Of a DNA stretch of 64,000 bases, positions 46,571 to 58,217 are shown in pieces; the first letter of the stretch is position 1, and the number at the start of each line of letters is the position of its first letter. The translations under genes were made by a program, and so were the position numbers. This DNA comes from Loripinus fragilis (lineage: Eukaryota > Mollusca > Bivalvia > Lucinida > Lucinidae): NCBI GenBank assembly GCA_964019695.1, contig OZ026517.1, positions 54,367,672 through 54,431,671 of the forward strand. Reading direction: 5' to 3'. The notes under the pieces were generated by a model. It saw only the letters and a list, made by a program, of their open reading frames with translations, searched no databases and was not told where the DNA came from.

Positions 46571-48780
46571 TATTAAAAAAGGCTCACAAAAATACCAGTT
46601 TATGCGGCGATGCGACACAACATGATGATGTCCACTTAATACAACAATGACGTCGCGTGCCTTCCGAAGTACGGCTGCTCCTTTCCATGGGTCGGTATGA
46701 TATATGTGAGATAAATTTCTTTTAAATGGGTAAAAACAGCGAAAATTTCAATCTGGTGTGCAAGAAATAGTTTATTATTATTATTGATTTATATGTCAAT
46801 ATGAAAACAAAGCTTTATGATGATAGTACAAAAATGTGTTTCCTTTCTCTTTTAAATCAAAGCACTATACGTGGGACTGGATGGAGCTGAATGATTAGTG
46901 TATATTGGTCTTATTTCATAATGATAAGAGAATAAAGAGCAAACCATTAAATAACTAGAGAACAATGAGGTCCTAGAAATATGAATAATTCTATATTTTA
47001 TTAATAGTAGAAAAAATGAATGTTGCATAATAAGTGATCAATTTAAAAAGATAATTAAACGTTATAAAATGTGGGATACAACATGGATATAGCATGGCTG
47101 GTTGTAAAACCAATCACGGTTTGTTATAGCTATAGTTTTCTCTTTAATTGCACGACGGTAGGCAAGGCCTCAGACTCTATGACGGCCCTGGCGTAAAAGT
47201 TTAATTTGTTGGAAAGTTGTTGTTGAGCCCACCATAGCTCAAGTTGAGGTGTTCTTTAGCTCTTACTATCTGTGAGTTCGTTTGTGAAAGCAACATAATG
47301 TCGACACAGTTTTATTAAATTATATGTTTGCAAATAAAGAGTAAGCAAATCACCACCTTTCAGTTAAACGTATTTCTAACAAAATGCACTAAGCAACATT
47401 TAAACTAGTTATACATGTTATCACTCAAAACAATATGTTGATCATTGTATGCGCAGGCGCGACACTAAAAGGATCGACCTGTCTGCTAAGACACGTCACT
47501 GCTGAAAATGGGCTTTGTGTTTATACACGGTATGCATTTCTCAAAACACTTACGTTAAAAAATTACAAGCGAGGAATGGCTATAAATAATCCGTCTGTGG
47601 AGACATCAAGTCACATTTGATAGCCAAATCATAACAATGATTGGTATTACAGTATTTAGGGATAGAATGATAATATGTTTTGCACTAAAATTAATTTTGA
47701 AAACATTCTGCACATGTCAGGTGATAGAAGCTGTTTCAGTCACACGTGATAACGCAGATTGATAACAAGATTGAATCAACCAAACGGGCGAATCACATGA
47801 CTTCGTGACACATTTGGTAAACAAGTATGTCACATGTACCCACAATGCTGAAATCAGATAGGTCAGTATGCGATAGTCATGCCACCTATCGGACTATAAT
47901 GATATGTTGATCACTCATACTGAGTTGTTGCTTCAAGTTATTAATACGTAATAGATAATTTCTAAACGCTGAAAATCCTTTTTATTTATTCAGAAATTCT
48001 TCAAGTTACTGAATTAAACTTAATTTTGTATCCACAACATTGTGGTTTTCTGTATTTGAACGTAAACTTTAAGTTTGACCACTATAGGAAATCATTATTA
48101 TGGCATTATTTAGATTAAAATTGCCAACCTGGTCTTGAGGACTAGCCAGATTGAACATATTTTAATAAGTGTAAACCCGTCACTAAGAAACAGAAAAATG
48201 CTTGAAAAATGATATAAAATGTAATAACTCTGTAAATAGAGGTCAGTGTAAAACGTCCTAGTCTATAGCAGCTTAAAATGTCCCCTATCGGCTTCATTAC
48301 ACCTATGACTGATTAAGCATATTTTCAGTAAAACGCAAAGAATAAACTACAAAACGAAGTCCATTATAACGTCATCAGCAGATTACTCAAAATTACGTTT
48401 ATTCTAATATTAATAACGTCAAAAACGTGCGTGCTTACGCGAGGTTGATTTAGGATTATATAAGCAACTTCGAAAATGTTACTTAAAAGTCGTGTCTAAA
48501 ATTTAGTGCCAAGTTTGTCTTAAGCTTAAAAAGATATGGGACAACATGTATATCCGCACATGTGCCAAACTTGTGTTGCAATTTGCTTCAAAACCCTTAG
48601 TGTATAGAAGCGGCCCTCATATAAGTGTCTTAACTCGGGGAATGTATTGTGTGTTTCTAGTTTAAAAGCGGCAAATGCTTCTCTCTAGAAACGATTAACA
48701 TTTTGTCGTAGCGTACACTGTATATAGGTGAAGAAAGTTATGAACACTCCTCGTACAGTCCTAGTGTCTTACAAACCCAC
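46571..48780. other. No firm gene (intronic); one weak exon-like segment
   Basis: At 47457-47525 an acceptor (GTATGCGCAG|GCGCG) and donor (TACACG|GTATGC) bracket STCLLRHVTAENGLCVYTR-like text. Its phases (1 in, 2 out) do not fit between exons b and c, so it is not included in the model. Confidence 0.3.
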
Positions 48781-48785
48781 ACACG

Positions 48786-48821
48786 TGCAACGTCATCAAA
48801 CTCCTCTAAAATGACGTTGCA
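48786..48821. promoter_or_regulatory. Inverted CRE-half-site pair
   Basis: TGCAACGTCAT (48786-48796) and ATGACGTTGCA (48811-48821) are perfect inverted 11-mers containing TGACGT. They lie in a locally more CpG-containing stretch. Regulatory role is speculative. Confidence 0.25.
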
Positions 48822-48985
48822 TCATTTACGTAATGTTTGAGCGCCTCTCAAGCCATTGTTAGCAACGCTAGCATTTTAAATCTTCTGCAATTCGGGTTCA
48901 TCTGTTATTGCGCGTATTATCTAACATTAATTTCAACGCAGATACTCTTTGTTTCGTGTATATGAGCTTTTAGAGGTTGACGTTT

Positions 48986-49800
48986 ATGAAACACGTCGAT
49001 ACCTACGTTCTGTCGATGTAAACGACCCGCTGCACGAACGAGAAATCTTCTAGTTACGACCTTGTTGTAATTTTGCATCAGTAAAAAGGAGGTTTTCTTG
49101 AATGTCTCGATTATACGCGCTAGTCATAAATACGCTAATGCGAGAATAACGCTTTTGAAAATACTGACACATTTGATGGCTGGCTGCTGGGAAAGGGCTG
49201 ACCTCTTGGCTCTCTTTTGTGTGGTGTTTTATTACGTATTTGTTACTTTCACAGGCTATCAAATAGGAGATTCTTTGCAATTAATGCACCGAAAAATGCG
49301 AGAACAACGCTTTTTAAATCAGATGGGACACATTTTGTTGCTGGCTGTTGGGAAAGGGCTGACCTCTGGGCTCTCTTGAAAAACGTCGATACCTACACTC
49401 TGTCGATGTAAACGACCCGCTGTACGAACAAGGAATCTTCTTGCTACGACCTTGTTGTAATTTTGCATCAGTGAAAAGGAGGGTTTCTTGAATGTCTCAA
49501 TTTAACGAGCTAGTCATAAAAATGCTAGTGTCGCCACATCGTAACGCTTTTAGCCGCTTTTAGGCAAGATGACTATTTCAGGCTATCAATTAGGAGATTG
49601 TTTGCAATTTATGCACAGAAAATGCGCGAATAACGCTTTTGAAAAAATACTGACACATTTGGTGGCTGGGTGCTGGGAAAGGGCTGACCTCTTAGCTCTC
49701 TCGTGTGTGGTGTTTTATTGTGTATTGTTACTTTCCCATGTGGTGTCCTGAGCCAGGTGTGGTGATTGATTGTATCGATTCCTGATCTTTGCCTTCTTTC
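48986..49800 (+). repeat. ~390-bp tandem duplication containing family A pieces
   Basis: ACGTCGATACCTAC, CTGTCGATGTAAACGACCCG, CTACGACCTTGTTGTAATTT and TTGCATCAGT(A/G)AAAAGGAGG recur at 48988 and 49379. Within them, AATGCG.GAA.AACGCTTTT followed by the GCTGGGAAAGGGCTGACCTC core of family A appears three times (49187, 49342, 49670). The last copy of family A runs on to about 49800. Confidence 0.75.
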
Positions 49801-50281
49801 TTACTTTACGGTTGTTTCGTTAAATTGTTCCGGCACGTGCCATCAGTGATCTTTTAGTTTTAAAGGCCTATCAGTAACTTCCGGAAATGCTACAGTACAA
49901 GAAGACTCAATTATAAAATTAAAATAATATGTCGATAAAAAGTTATAGTCATTTTTGTAGGTGCTGCGTTCACATTAGACATGAGTGTTCAAAAATAAAC
50001 TGTTTATACGCTATACAAAACATCCAGAGTCTTAATGTGTTCAGTCTAAATGCATGCATTGCATACAATCTACATGTTAGCAATATGACACTCATACATT
50101 GTAAGGCATCTTATTGCGCAGCAAACACATCTATATTCGAGAAGCAGGTGGGGTGCTTATTGCGTTTCTTTTCCCATAAATTATGGGATGCCAATTTATA
50201 TCAAGTCAATTCGTTTCCTACGTGTTTAGAATGTAGTCAGAGTCCCTGAGTTCGTGGCTAAAATGTTGAATACTATTCCAG

Positions 50282-50453
50282 TGGCACAGACGGGTCATAC
50301 CAATGAAGATACTTATACTATTATCAGATACATCAAAAGAAGAAGACGTCATCGATATAATGGAGCACAGTTCCTTTGGCGAATGTTCTGGATTTCATCT
50401 GGGGTGTTCTATTTCTAACATTAACACTGGTCCGCTCTTCTGGATCAACTCAG
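50282..50453 (+). CDS. Mucin-like membrane protein gene, candidate exon c
   Basis: Acceptor ACTATTCCAG|TGGCAC and donor CAACTCAG|GTAGGA. Phase 0 in and phase 1 out, matching exon b and the mucin exon. The frame reads WHRRVIPMKILILLSDTSKE, then FGECSGFHLGCSISN and GPLFWINS. It contains two close Cys and a hydrophobic KILILL stretch too short for a membrane helix. The frame is blocked upstream by a stop at 50267, so the acceptor is needed. The domain is not recognised. Another exon of phase 0-0 could lie between b and c. Confidence 0.4.
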
Positions 50454-50879
50454 GTAGGATGAACATTTTGTACACATGCACTGAAATTACTTAAACAGAT
50501 ACATTAGTAAAAGGCGAATACCTTGACCAAAGAGCGTAGAATCGTCTCCATTATTGCTAAGACCAAATAATTTATACAATGACTGAAATATTTGTACATA
50601 CTGATTTAGAAGTAAAATACCAGCATGTGACCCATTGATAAGTAAGATGAACTAAACTAAAGCTATGGTATTAAACCAAATGAAGTTTATATCAGTATAG
50701 AATGTGTAAAACATTTATTGAGTTTTGCTTTGGTATTTTTATGGGACTTTGGCTTGCACTCATAATGAATGGAAGTATATGACGGTTAAGACCATATACT
50801 ATGTATCACGTTAAATTTAAAAGCATATCATTCACATGTAAATATTATAAGTAACACAATCACATTTATTGGACCAACA

Positions 50880-51540
50880 TACTTAAATTATCTGTCTTAA
50901 AGTAAGGAAGAAGGCAAAGATCAGGTATCGATAAAATCAAATACCAGACCTGACCTAGGACACCATGTGGGAAAGTGACAAAAACACAAGAAAACATCAA
51001 ATACAAAAAGCCAAGATGCCAGCCCTTTCCCAGAAGATGACCACAATATTGCAAGGAACAGACAAGACAGCATGACAGACACGAAACACAGATAACAAAA
51101 AGGATCCACAGAAGAAGCACCGCCTTGGAACAGTCAGTAAAATATATATTAGAGGACTTAAACATCTTTGATGGTATTATTTCTGATGCGAATCAAGACA
51201 GATAGATGCTTGGTTCGCAGGAAAGATCTCCAACTTATCGACGTATCATCTCCTAGTACATACAAATCAAGATATAAAAAGGAGATAAAACAAAAATAAA
51301 GACTCAACAGTATAAACAGCAGAATATAAGAGAAAATAATCCAACAGTTAAACCTTGTTGTGGCTGATCACAGACACAACATCAGGCGCTAACCCTCTCA
51401 TCTATAGATAAGTCTTTAAGTCTGAACCGTCATAGAGGCTGAGGTGCAACCCACCAGCGTGCAATTAAAGAGGGAAGCAAAGTTGCCAACCGTGATTGGG
51501 TTGACAGCCAAGCAATACATTATAGTCCAAGGGCCAATAA
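50880..51540 (-). repeat. Family A repeat, long copy
   Basis: Matches 32990-33570 in order and orientation over more than 500 bases, including TGCAATTAAAGAGG, TATAGATAAGTCTTTAAG, ATCATCTCCTAGTAC and GGGCTGGCATCTTGGCTTT (the diverged core). It lies inside the intron between exons c and d. Confidence 0.75.
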
Positions 51541-53339
51541 TGGAAACCCTCCCCCCTAGCGGTGTGACACCCATATATTCTTAAAGCTTAGGGTTTATGT
51601 TAACAAATCCTGGTTGTTTGACGAAAATCGGATGCTGGATGAGATATCTATTGGCATGTTTCCATGGCAAACACCAACATTTTGATTTTTAGTATTAATC
51701 CTATTATTCTGAAGAAAACCTTGTTTATAATGCTTACAAATCAGTCTAAGAAGTGCTTAAATTTTCCTGATATGTTTATTTCATGTCCTGCACCTTACCT
51801 TTATGATTTGCTTTTATGCATACTCATGAATATAAATTAGAATCTAAAAAAACATGTTTAATTTGTTTAAAACGATTTTTAACAAGTGAGTGTAATATCT
51901 TTTTTTTCATTTTTGGCATTTAAATGGTGAAAATGGCATACAAAGTAACCAGATCATTTATTGTTTGATTTACTGCTCAATATATACACAATATTGCTTA
52001 AGCATACCAAAAGAGTTGGTGGGGTATAATGACCCCCAAAATCGGAAAAACTGGAACTTTGCCAGTAAATGGATTTTAGATGAAATAGGCGGTTTTTTTT
52101 ACAACCACATTAAAGCTATATATTCTATGCACATAAGTGTCCTATATTTAGTAAAACATACCGACAAAGCTAATATCTTTGCTTTAAAAGTCAATATACG
52201 AGGGCCATCCAATAAATAGCGTGATTTCCTTTATAATGTAAGAGTTTGTATCATTTAAACATCTCAAATGTAACCATTATGTGCATAACTTGTAGAGCAT
52301 GTAACAACGTATCCAAATATGTGATGAAAAGTGGGGTTGATTGTTGTTTAGCAACGAAAAACTGATATTTAAGCTAATCTGGTTGGATTTTCCTCACACA
52401 AAACCTCATGTAAAAGAAACACAATCTGACGTTCCACTATTATTATGAATCTGAACATAAACTTGTCATTTACTTTGTTCTAGTTTAATTGTTCTTAACG
52501 TTACATATTAAATTTGGCCATTAACATGTCCAAGCCAATCTTGGTTGCCTAAACAAACACGTAATTGTGGAAAATAAGACTTTTTTGCATGGTCTATATC
52601 CTTTTTGCTGGGCAGCAAGAGACACATTTGATACATGCTTTTAATACATACCGTTTTGAAATAGAGAATATATATTTATAATAATTTAAGGATGGCTCAA
52701 AACTTTATACCAACCAACGACAATTATAGGGCGAATTCATGACCCATACCCCTATTTCTGAATCCACAAGTTTTACATTTTGTCGCTTTTTCAAGCTAAA
52801 CCTACCTACCAATTTAACATTTTTCAAAAGAAGTCAAGGAATTGTAAAATAAATCCTTTATGGAACTGATCTGCAAATGACAGTAACCATGACAACCATT
52901 TTAAGACATCTGGCCAGGTTAGCTTTAATAACGTTTTTTGTTGCGAAGCAACAGGTGACATCACTTCTCATCAAACTTTTTGATATGTTGTTGCATGTGC
53001 AACGAGTACGGCCACCTAATGGTTACATTTGTGATGTTTCAATGGTACGAACTCTTGTATTATAAGGCAAATCCCGCTAATTATGAGATGGTCCTCGTAT
53101 TAATGTTTCACATTGTGGTACATGTATTTTATCGGTGTTGGAGGCTGGTTCATACAAACGACCGCCAACAGTGTTCTATTTGAAGCCGTAATTCATTTGA
53201 ATAAGTTTCCTTTACCCTATGTAATCCAAATAGAGTTTCCCATTCTTTTTAATGTGACCAATCCATTTCAATTTTAAGAGTTGTTGGTTGGTATTTTTTC
53301 ATTTTAGCAGAACAGTCTGTTACAAACATGATCATCTAA
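51541..53339. other. No gene seen (intronic)
   Basis: AT-rich. ATACGAGGGCCATCCAATAA near 52195 looks like a mariner terminus, but no partner end was found. Confidence 0.35.
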
Positions 53340-55180
53340 GTGAAGATCCTAGTTGATCAGGGAGTGTTTTGCTTCCTGTCTGTTCCCCACAATGCAGTCC
53401 TTGGGATGCTGTAAAGGACCGTTTATATAATCAACTACATGCCATGCCTGCAATAACCCTAGCATCAGCATCCCTCATCCCATACAAGATGTTTATTGCA
53501 TGGGGAAAATCAAAATCTTACAATGTTCTTGGAATATACTCAAATGTGTCAAACAGATTGCAAGAGTGAACCTAAGCTTGATTTTAGACCCTTATACTGA
53601 TGTTTTAAAAATCCCTCTCCAAAAATCCCCGCGGGGAAAAATCCCACAGGGAAAAATGAAAAATTGTTATTGCTGGTGGACATTCATTTTTACATACCAT
53701 TAACATGAGATCTTGTCATATTTGAATAAAAAAATGAACTTAAATATTTTTGAAAATCCCCGTAGGGAATTTTTTGCATGGGGAAAAAATCCCCGCGGGG
53801 ATAGTGAAAAATCCCCGCGGGGAAATATTTTGACCTTTGTCGTGGAATATTTTCTAGGTCCTTATGGATTTTAAGCCAAAAACCTATAGAATTTCCTCAG
53901 TATGGTCTATCTATTTGGAAATAAGTCACTTTAGCTTTCTATGTCAGCTAAAAGTACTAGGTCATTTTGCCAAAAACTGGTTTGGCAAAAACATTCCGGT
54001 GGCAGTTCACCTCATTAAGGACAGATCAGGTAATACAGCAAGTGTTATTTCAAAAGGGCCTGTTACTGATGTGATGGTTATCTCTGGATAGGAAGTTGCT
54101 CTGCAGCCATCAGCCGGTAAGGGGCATGTTGATTGATACGCTGTCCCAAATCAAGCCCTGAATCATTGCCCCTACCTGTCCAAAAGTGTAGATATGGCAA
54201 GAACCCAACTAACTGGAAGCAAAGGAAGAAAGGGTGATGCTCAGGACAGAGGCGACCTTCGAGGGTAATACTGAGTGATCATCAATGAAGATCCTAGAGA
54301 GGATTGTCTGAAGCAAGATACAACAGGTGGTTTCTATTGGTGATACCAGTCAAGCTTTGTCCCAGGAAGAGTACTACAGATGCAATCTTTTTGGTGCGCT
54401 GAGAAAGTTATGTAGCACAGGGAGTGAACATCAATGCGCTAAGCCATATCTGTGTTGTTTATAAACAATTACAGCCAAGAAATTAAGGTGAATGGTAGGG
54501 TCCATCATCGCTCTGTACTTAGTACTCTGCTCATAATCTTGATAAAACGGTGGAGAGAAGCAATTGACAGCAGACTGGAGAGTGCTATTAAGATCGAACC
54601 TGATAAGCTGGAGGTGGTAGCTTCCATCTACTACCTGGGTGACATGCTTTTTGTTGGCAGAGGCTGTGAGGCGGCAATTACTCATGATCAAACGGCCTTC
54701 AAGACATTCAGAGAGCTACTGTCAGTCCTAACATCCCACCATCCCTCCTATGGCCATGTGTAGAGCTCTTATGCATAGAGCACCATCCTCCATGGCAGTG
54801 AAACTTGGCCGTTGACCAGGCTGAACCTTCAGCACTTGCAGTTCAAAATTTGGCCATGATCAGACAGATCTTCAATATCATGCAAAAGGATGTGGCCACT
54901 GAGTACGGTCAAAAGAACTTTTGGTAAAGCTTGCGCTCAAGAAAAATGACCTCATTTGAGTGAGAGATGGCTTAACTGGTTCGGACTTGTGGCGCATTCT
55001 AGTGGTGCATTCAATCAGCATGTGATATACACATTGATAGAAGACTCAGGCCAGAGGGTAGTGCAAGATAACATGGAAACAACTTACAGAGAATGGCTGT
55101 CATGAGTGGAATATCAATGTGCAACAGTCTATCCCCAAGAAAGGAAAAATCAGAGATCAGGTCTGAGATCTACTATTCAT
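53340..55180 (+). pseudogene. Degenerate non-LTR (RTE-like) element relic
   Basis: Scattered plus-strand frames look like a decayed element. WDAVKDRLYNQLHAM near 53400-53450 resembles an endonuclease-region block (DA.KD.FY..L). At 54452-54763 are INNYSQEIKVNG and KLEVVASIYYLGDML followed by CEAAIT...AFKTFRELLSVLTS, the YLG block and following helix of RT thumb regions. AMIRQIFNIM and WLNWFGLVAHSS-like text follow out of frame to about 55050. The catalytic YADD was not found. It is interrupted by the palindrome cluster at 53624-53825. Confidence 0.5.
53624..53825. repeat. Cluster of TCCCCGCGGGGA palindromes
   Basis: AATCCCCGCGGGGAAA occurs near 53625, 53789 and 53808. Relaxed forms are ATCCCACAGGGAA (53640), ATCCCCGTAGGGAA (53755) and a CATGGGGAAAAAATCCCC junction (53775). 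All are centred 12-14-bp palindromes separated by AT-rich spacers. Function unknown. Confidence 0.65.
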
Positions 55181-55589
55181 GCAGCTAGCCAGCTACCTGC
55201 AGGCAAATGTATCCCAAATTTGCTTTCGTAGTTTTTTAATTCCAAGAATATTTTGTTAACAGCTGCCTTATATATTTATGATAGACATAATTAGAAGCAT
55301 TGTACTTGTAACAAAATAAATCATAAAACCTCATACATTCACCTTCGTGTTATAAAATGTATTAATAAATGTAAAACCACTGCAATACTTTGTGGTAGCT
55401 GTCTGCTACAAAATCTTACAGGGCTATTTCTTTCTCCTTCAAATTGTAAAGCTTGGAATTTAAATTTATTATCTATATCATAAACAGTAAAATACAATAG
55501 AAGGCCCCTTATATCTGTTATAATATCAATTCCAAGGAAATGCAATATCGTTCTTCCACAGTCGACTCATGTAAGTGCCCACTTGGAAA
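55181..55589. other. No gene seen (intronic)
   Basis: AT-rich, only short frames. Confidence 0.35.
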
Positions 55590-56118
55590 CTGCGTTCGTG
55601 AGGGCTTTTATGGGGGCCTGATGCCTTGGCTGTTTGCTGGGCCACCGGAGTTTACCTATTGGATTTCTTTTGCTCTGGTATTCAGTTTTATTTACTGTTG
55701 AGTCCTTATCTTTGCTTTATCTCCTTGTTATATCTTGATTTATATGTTTTAGGAGATAATGCATTGATAAGTTAGGGGTCTTTTATGCAAACCAAATATT
55801 TATGTTTCTTGATCCACATTTGAATTAAGGGTGAGGTTGGCGCTGTGAAACCAGTTTAAGCCCTCCAGTAAAATATTTTACTGACCGTTCCAAGGCGGTA
55901 CTTCTTTTGTGTATCTTTTATGTTTGTTTCTGTGTTCTGTTTGCTATGTCTTTGTGCGCGTCTGTTTATATGTGCTTTGTGGTCACCTGCTGGGAGAGGG
56001 GTGACCTCTTGGCTCTCGTTTGTGGTGTCTAACTGTGAATTTGTCACTTTCCCATTGGCATCCTGGGTCAGTTGTGGTACTTGATTGTATCGATTCTTGA
56101 TCTTTGCAGCCTTACTTA
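55590..56118 (+). repeat. Family A repeat, long copy
   Basis: Contains TTAGGAGATAATGCATTG, GGGTGAGGTTGGCGCTGTG, GCCCTCCAGTAAAATATTTT, GTGACCTCTTGGCTCTCG and TCGATTCTTGATCTTTGCAG in the same order as 50880-51540, in opposite orientation. It extends the family upstream to about 55600. Confidence 0.75.
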
Positions 56119-56757
56119 CTTTTAATTTTATTACCAGGATAATCATGACTAGTGTGACGTTTGGTTTCCCATCAAGCACACTGCTATTAAAGCAGCAGAT
56201 CTCATAGATATGTTAAGAAATTGTTATCCTTTGTAATAACTATCTTAATAACTATGTTCAGCACTTTTTGCAAACTGTGAAAAATTAGTTAAATTGAATG
56301 TATATTTTGGCTTAATTGGCTATTTTGTACAGTTACAAGGGGCATAACCCTTAAAGTTTACAAAAATAGTTATCCATTCTTATTTAAATATATGAATTAA
56401 CACAATAAATATCAATTTTAAGATATGTGGTTTGAGAATTTGTAAATTTGGACTCTAAATTCTAATTTATATAAATTCATAAAAAATGAAATATTTAGAA
56501 ATCAGGGGCAGATAATCAATTGCATACAGTAATTTCATCCAGCATCCATGCAGAATATAGTAAGCTTTACAGTGATATAGGTGTCATAAAATCCCACTAG
56601 GGGGGACCTGGGGTACAGTGGGCCCTTAGTCTATTAATGTTATAACCAATCTACTTAGAGAAATCAACGGAGTTTATTAAAATGATTTCTCATGTTTATG
56701 CTTAACATCTTATGTGTTGAATAGAAATAATGATAAGTAGTGTTGTGTGTGTTTCAG
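56119..56757. other. No gene seen (intronic)
   Basis: AT-rich intron end leading to the acceptor TGTGTGTGTTTCAG at 56757. Confidence 0.4.
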
Positions 56758-58217
56758 GGAACAATCATTTGTTTATGTATGCAAGAGGAATCACCTATGG
56801 ACTTTTATACAAGCTGAAAATCACTTGCTCTGACAGACGTGATATAAAACTTTTTTCCTGGTTGCCTTATGATATTATTAACATCAGAGTGAGGTTTAAA
56901 GTGAGACATATAAGCCATGCTGCAAAAGAAGTTGTGCTGCATAAGTCTAATTTACAAAAATCACTAGCTAATTCTGAGAGAGATCTTAGAAAAGTTTTTA
57001 GTAGAAGACAATATACTTCATATATACATGAATTTACTAGAAGCAGAACTGGCATTGAAACCTTTCCAGAAAGAAGTAAACGGGGAGATAATTGTGATTT
57101 CCAACAAGCAGGAGGTAGGAAAAAAAGAGATTGTGATAGAGCACAAGGAGGTATGGGACCAGCTGTTCTAACAAAAACACTGACAACCACATTATCTATC
57201 ACACCTTCGATGGCCACACCTTTAACCAATTTGCAGACTGCCTCAACCTCTGCATCCACCTCACAATCAACCATAAGCACCACACCATCCCCCTCATTAA
57301 GGATAACACAGACAACTAAACACACCCCGCAATCAATTAAAACTATCTCAAATATCATATCATTTACCTCATTGAAGAGCATAAACACCAAACCCCCGAC
57401 GACACCATATACAATACCATTAACCTCATTGAAGACCACGTCAACAACCAAAGCGACCACAAGTATTATAAAATTGATCACAAAATTCGACAAAAAGTAG
57501 CCCAGCAATGACCAAACAGACTACGACTACAAGAACAACACCATCTACCAGAGGATCAACCAGACTGCTTGTCACCATATTCGCACCGTCGACCACTGGT
57601 GCAGCATCATCTACCACGCTGACGACATTAAGTATCACACCAACATCTTCATGGTTGACAATACCATTGGTTGAATTGACGACCATACCATCAACTGAAC
57701 AGACAGCCACTATGAACCCAACACCAACAACTAGTGCATCACCATCAATCACAATGACGACAACTCTATCGACCACATGGGCAACCACTACGAGCATGTT
57801 ATCGACTACACTATCAACAACAGCGTCAACCTCATGGACCACCACTTTGAGCACATCATCAACCACAAGTAAAACATCACCGACCACGCTAACGACCATA
57901 ATATTGGCAACACAGGAAACTACCACAAGCATGCCATTGAATACACGTATAACACCATCAACAGTAGACGCAACAGTTAATGTACTAATGACTACAGCCA
58001 TTTTAACAACTGCAACGCCAGCCACAGACACTATGCACGTGGCTATAAATACAACTTTTTCAGTATCAAATGCAGAGCAAGTCAGTTCAAATGATTTCTT
58101 TGATGAACCATTAAATGTTGCTTTCCTTTCTACGGTAGCTGTTTTAACTGCTATAGGATCAACAGTAGGAATAATTGGCTGTGTATATTCCATGATTGCA
58201 GGGACAAAGAGGAAAAG
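56758..58217 (+). CDS. Mucin-like membrane protein gene, main exon (stalk and transmembrane helix)
   Basis: Acceptor TTGTGTGTGTTTCAG|GGAACA, phase 1. The first ~130 codons are a folded-looking ectodomain (YGLLYKLKITCSDRRD, SWLPYDIINIRVRFKVRH) ending with two furin-type sites, RSKR at 57072-57083 and RKKR at 57117-57128, around a Cys. From about 57150 to 58080 the product is Thr/Ser/Pro-rich, an O-glycosylated mucin-like stalk. One hydrophobic helix (58117-58190, FLSTVAVLTAIGSTVG then IIGCVYSM) is followed by the stop-transfer TKRKR and donor AAAAG|GTAAAC in phase 2. The reading frame changes at 57463-57507: either a single-base indel or a 43-base intron (GTATTA...GCCCAG, 57463-57505) that would restore the frame exactly. 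The likely product is a type I cell-surface protein of unknown family. Confidence 0.65.

Noticed and set aside
47457..47525. Exon-like segment with Cys-containing frame
   Set aside because: Splice signals are fair, but phases 1/2 do not fit between the neighbouring exons. It could be an exon of an alternative transcript.
52195..52225. Possible mariner terminus (ATACGAGGGCCATCC)
   Set aside because: No matching inverted end and no transposase remains nearby.
56867..58193. Two long minus-strand open frames (213 and 250 codons), Val-rich
   Set aside because: They are the mirror of ACN/TCN-rich codons in the plus-strand mucin stalk, which cannot easily make stops on the other strand. They have no splice or start support.
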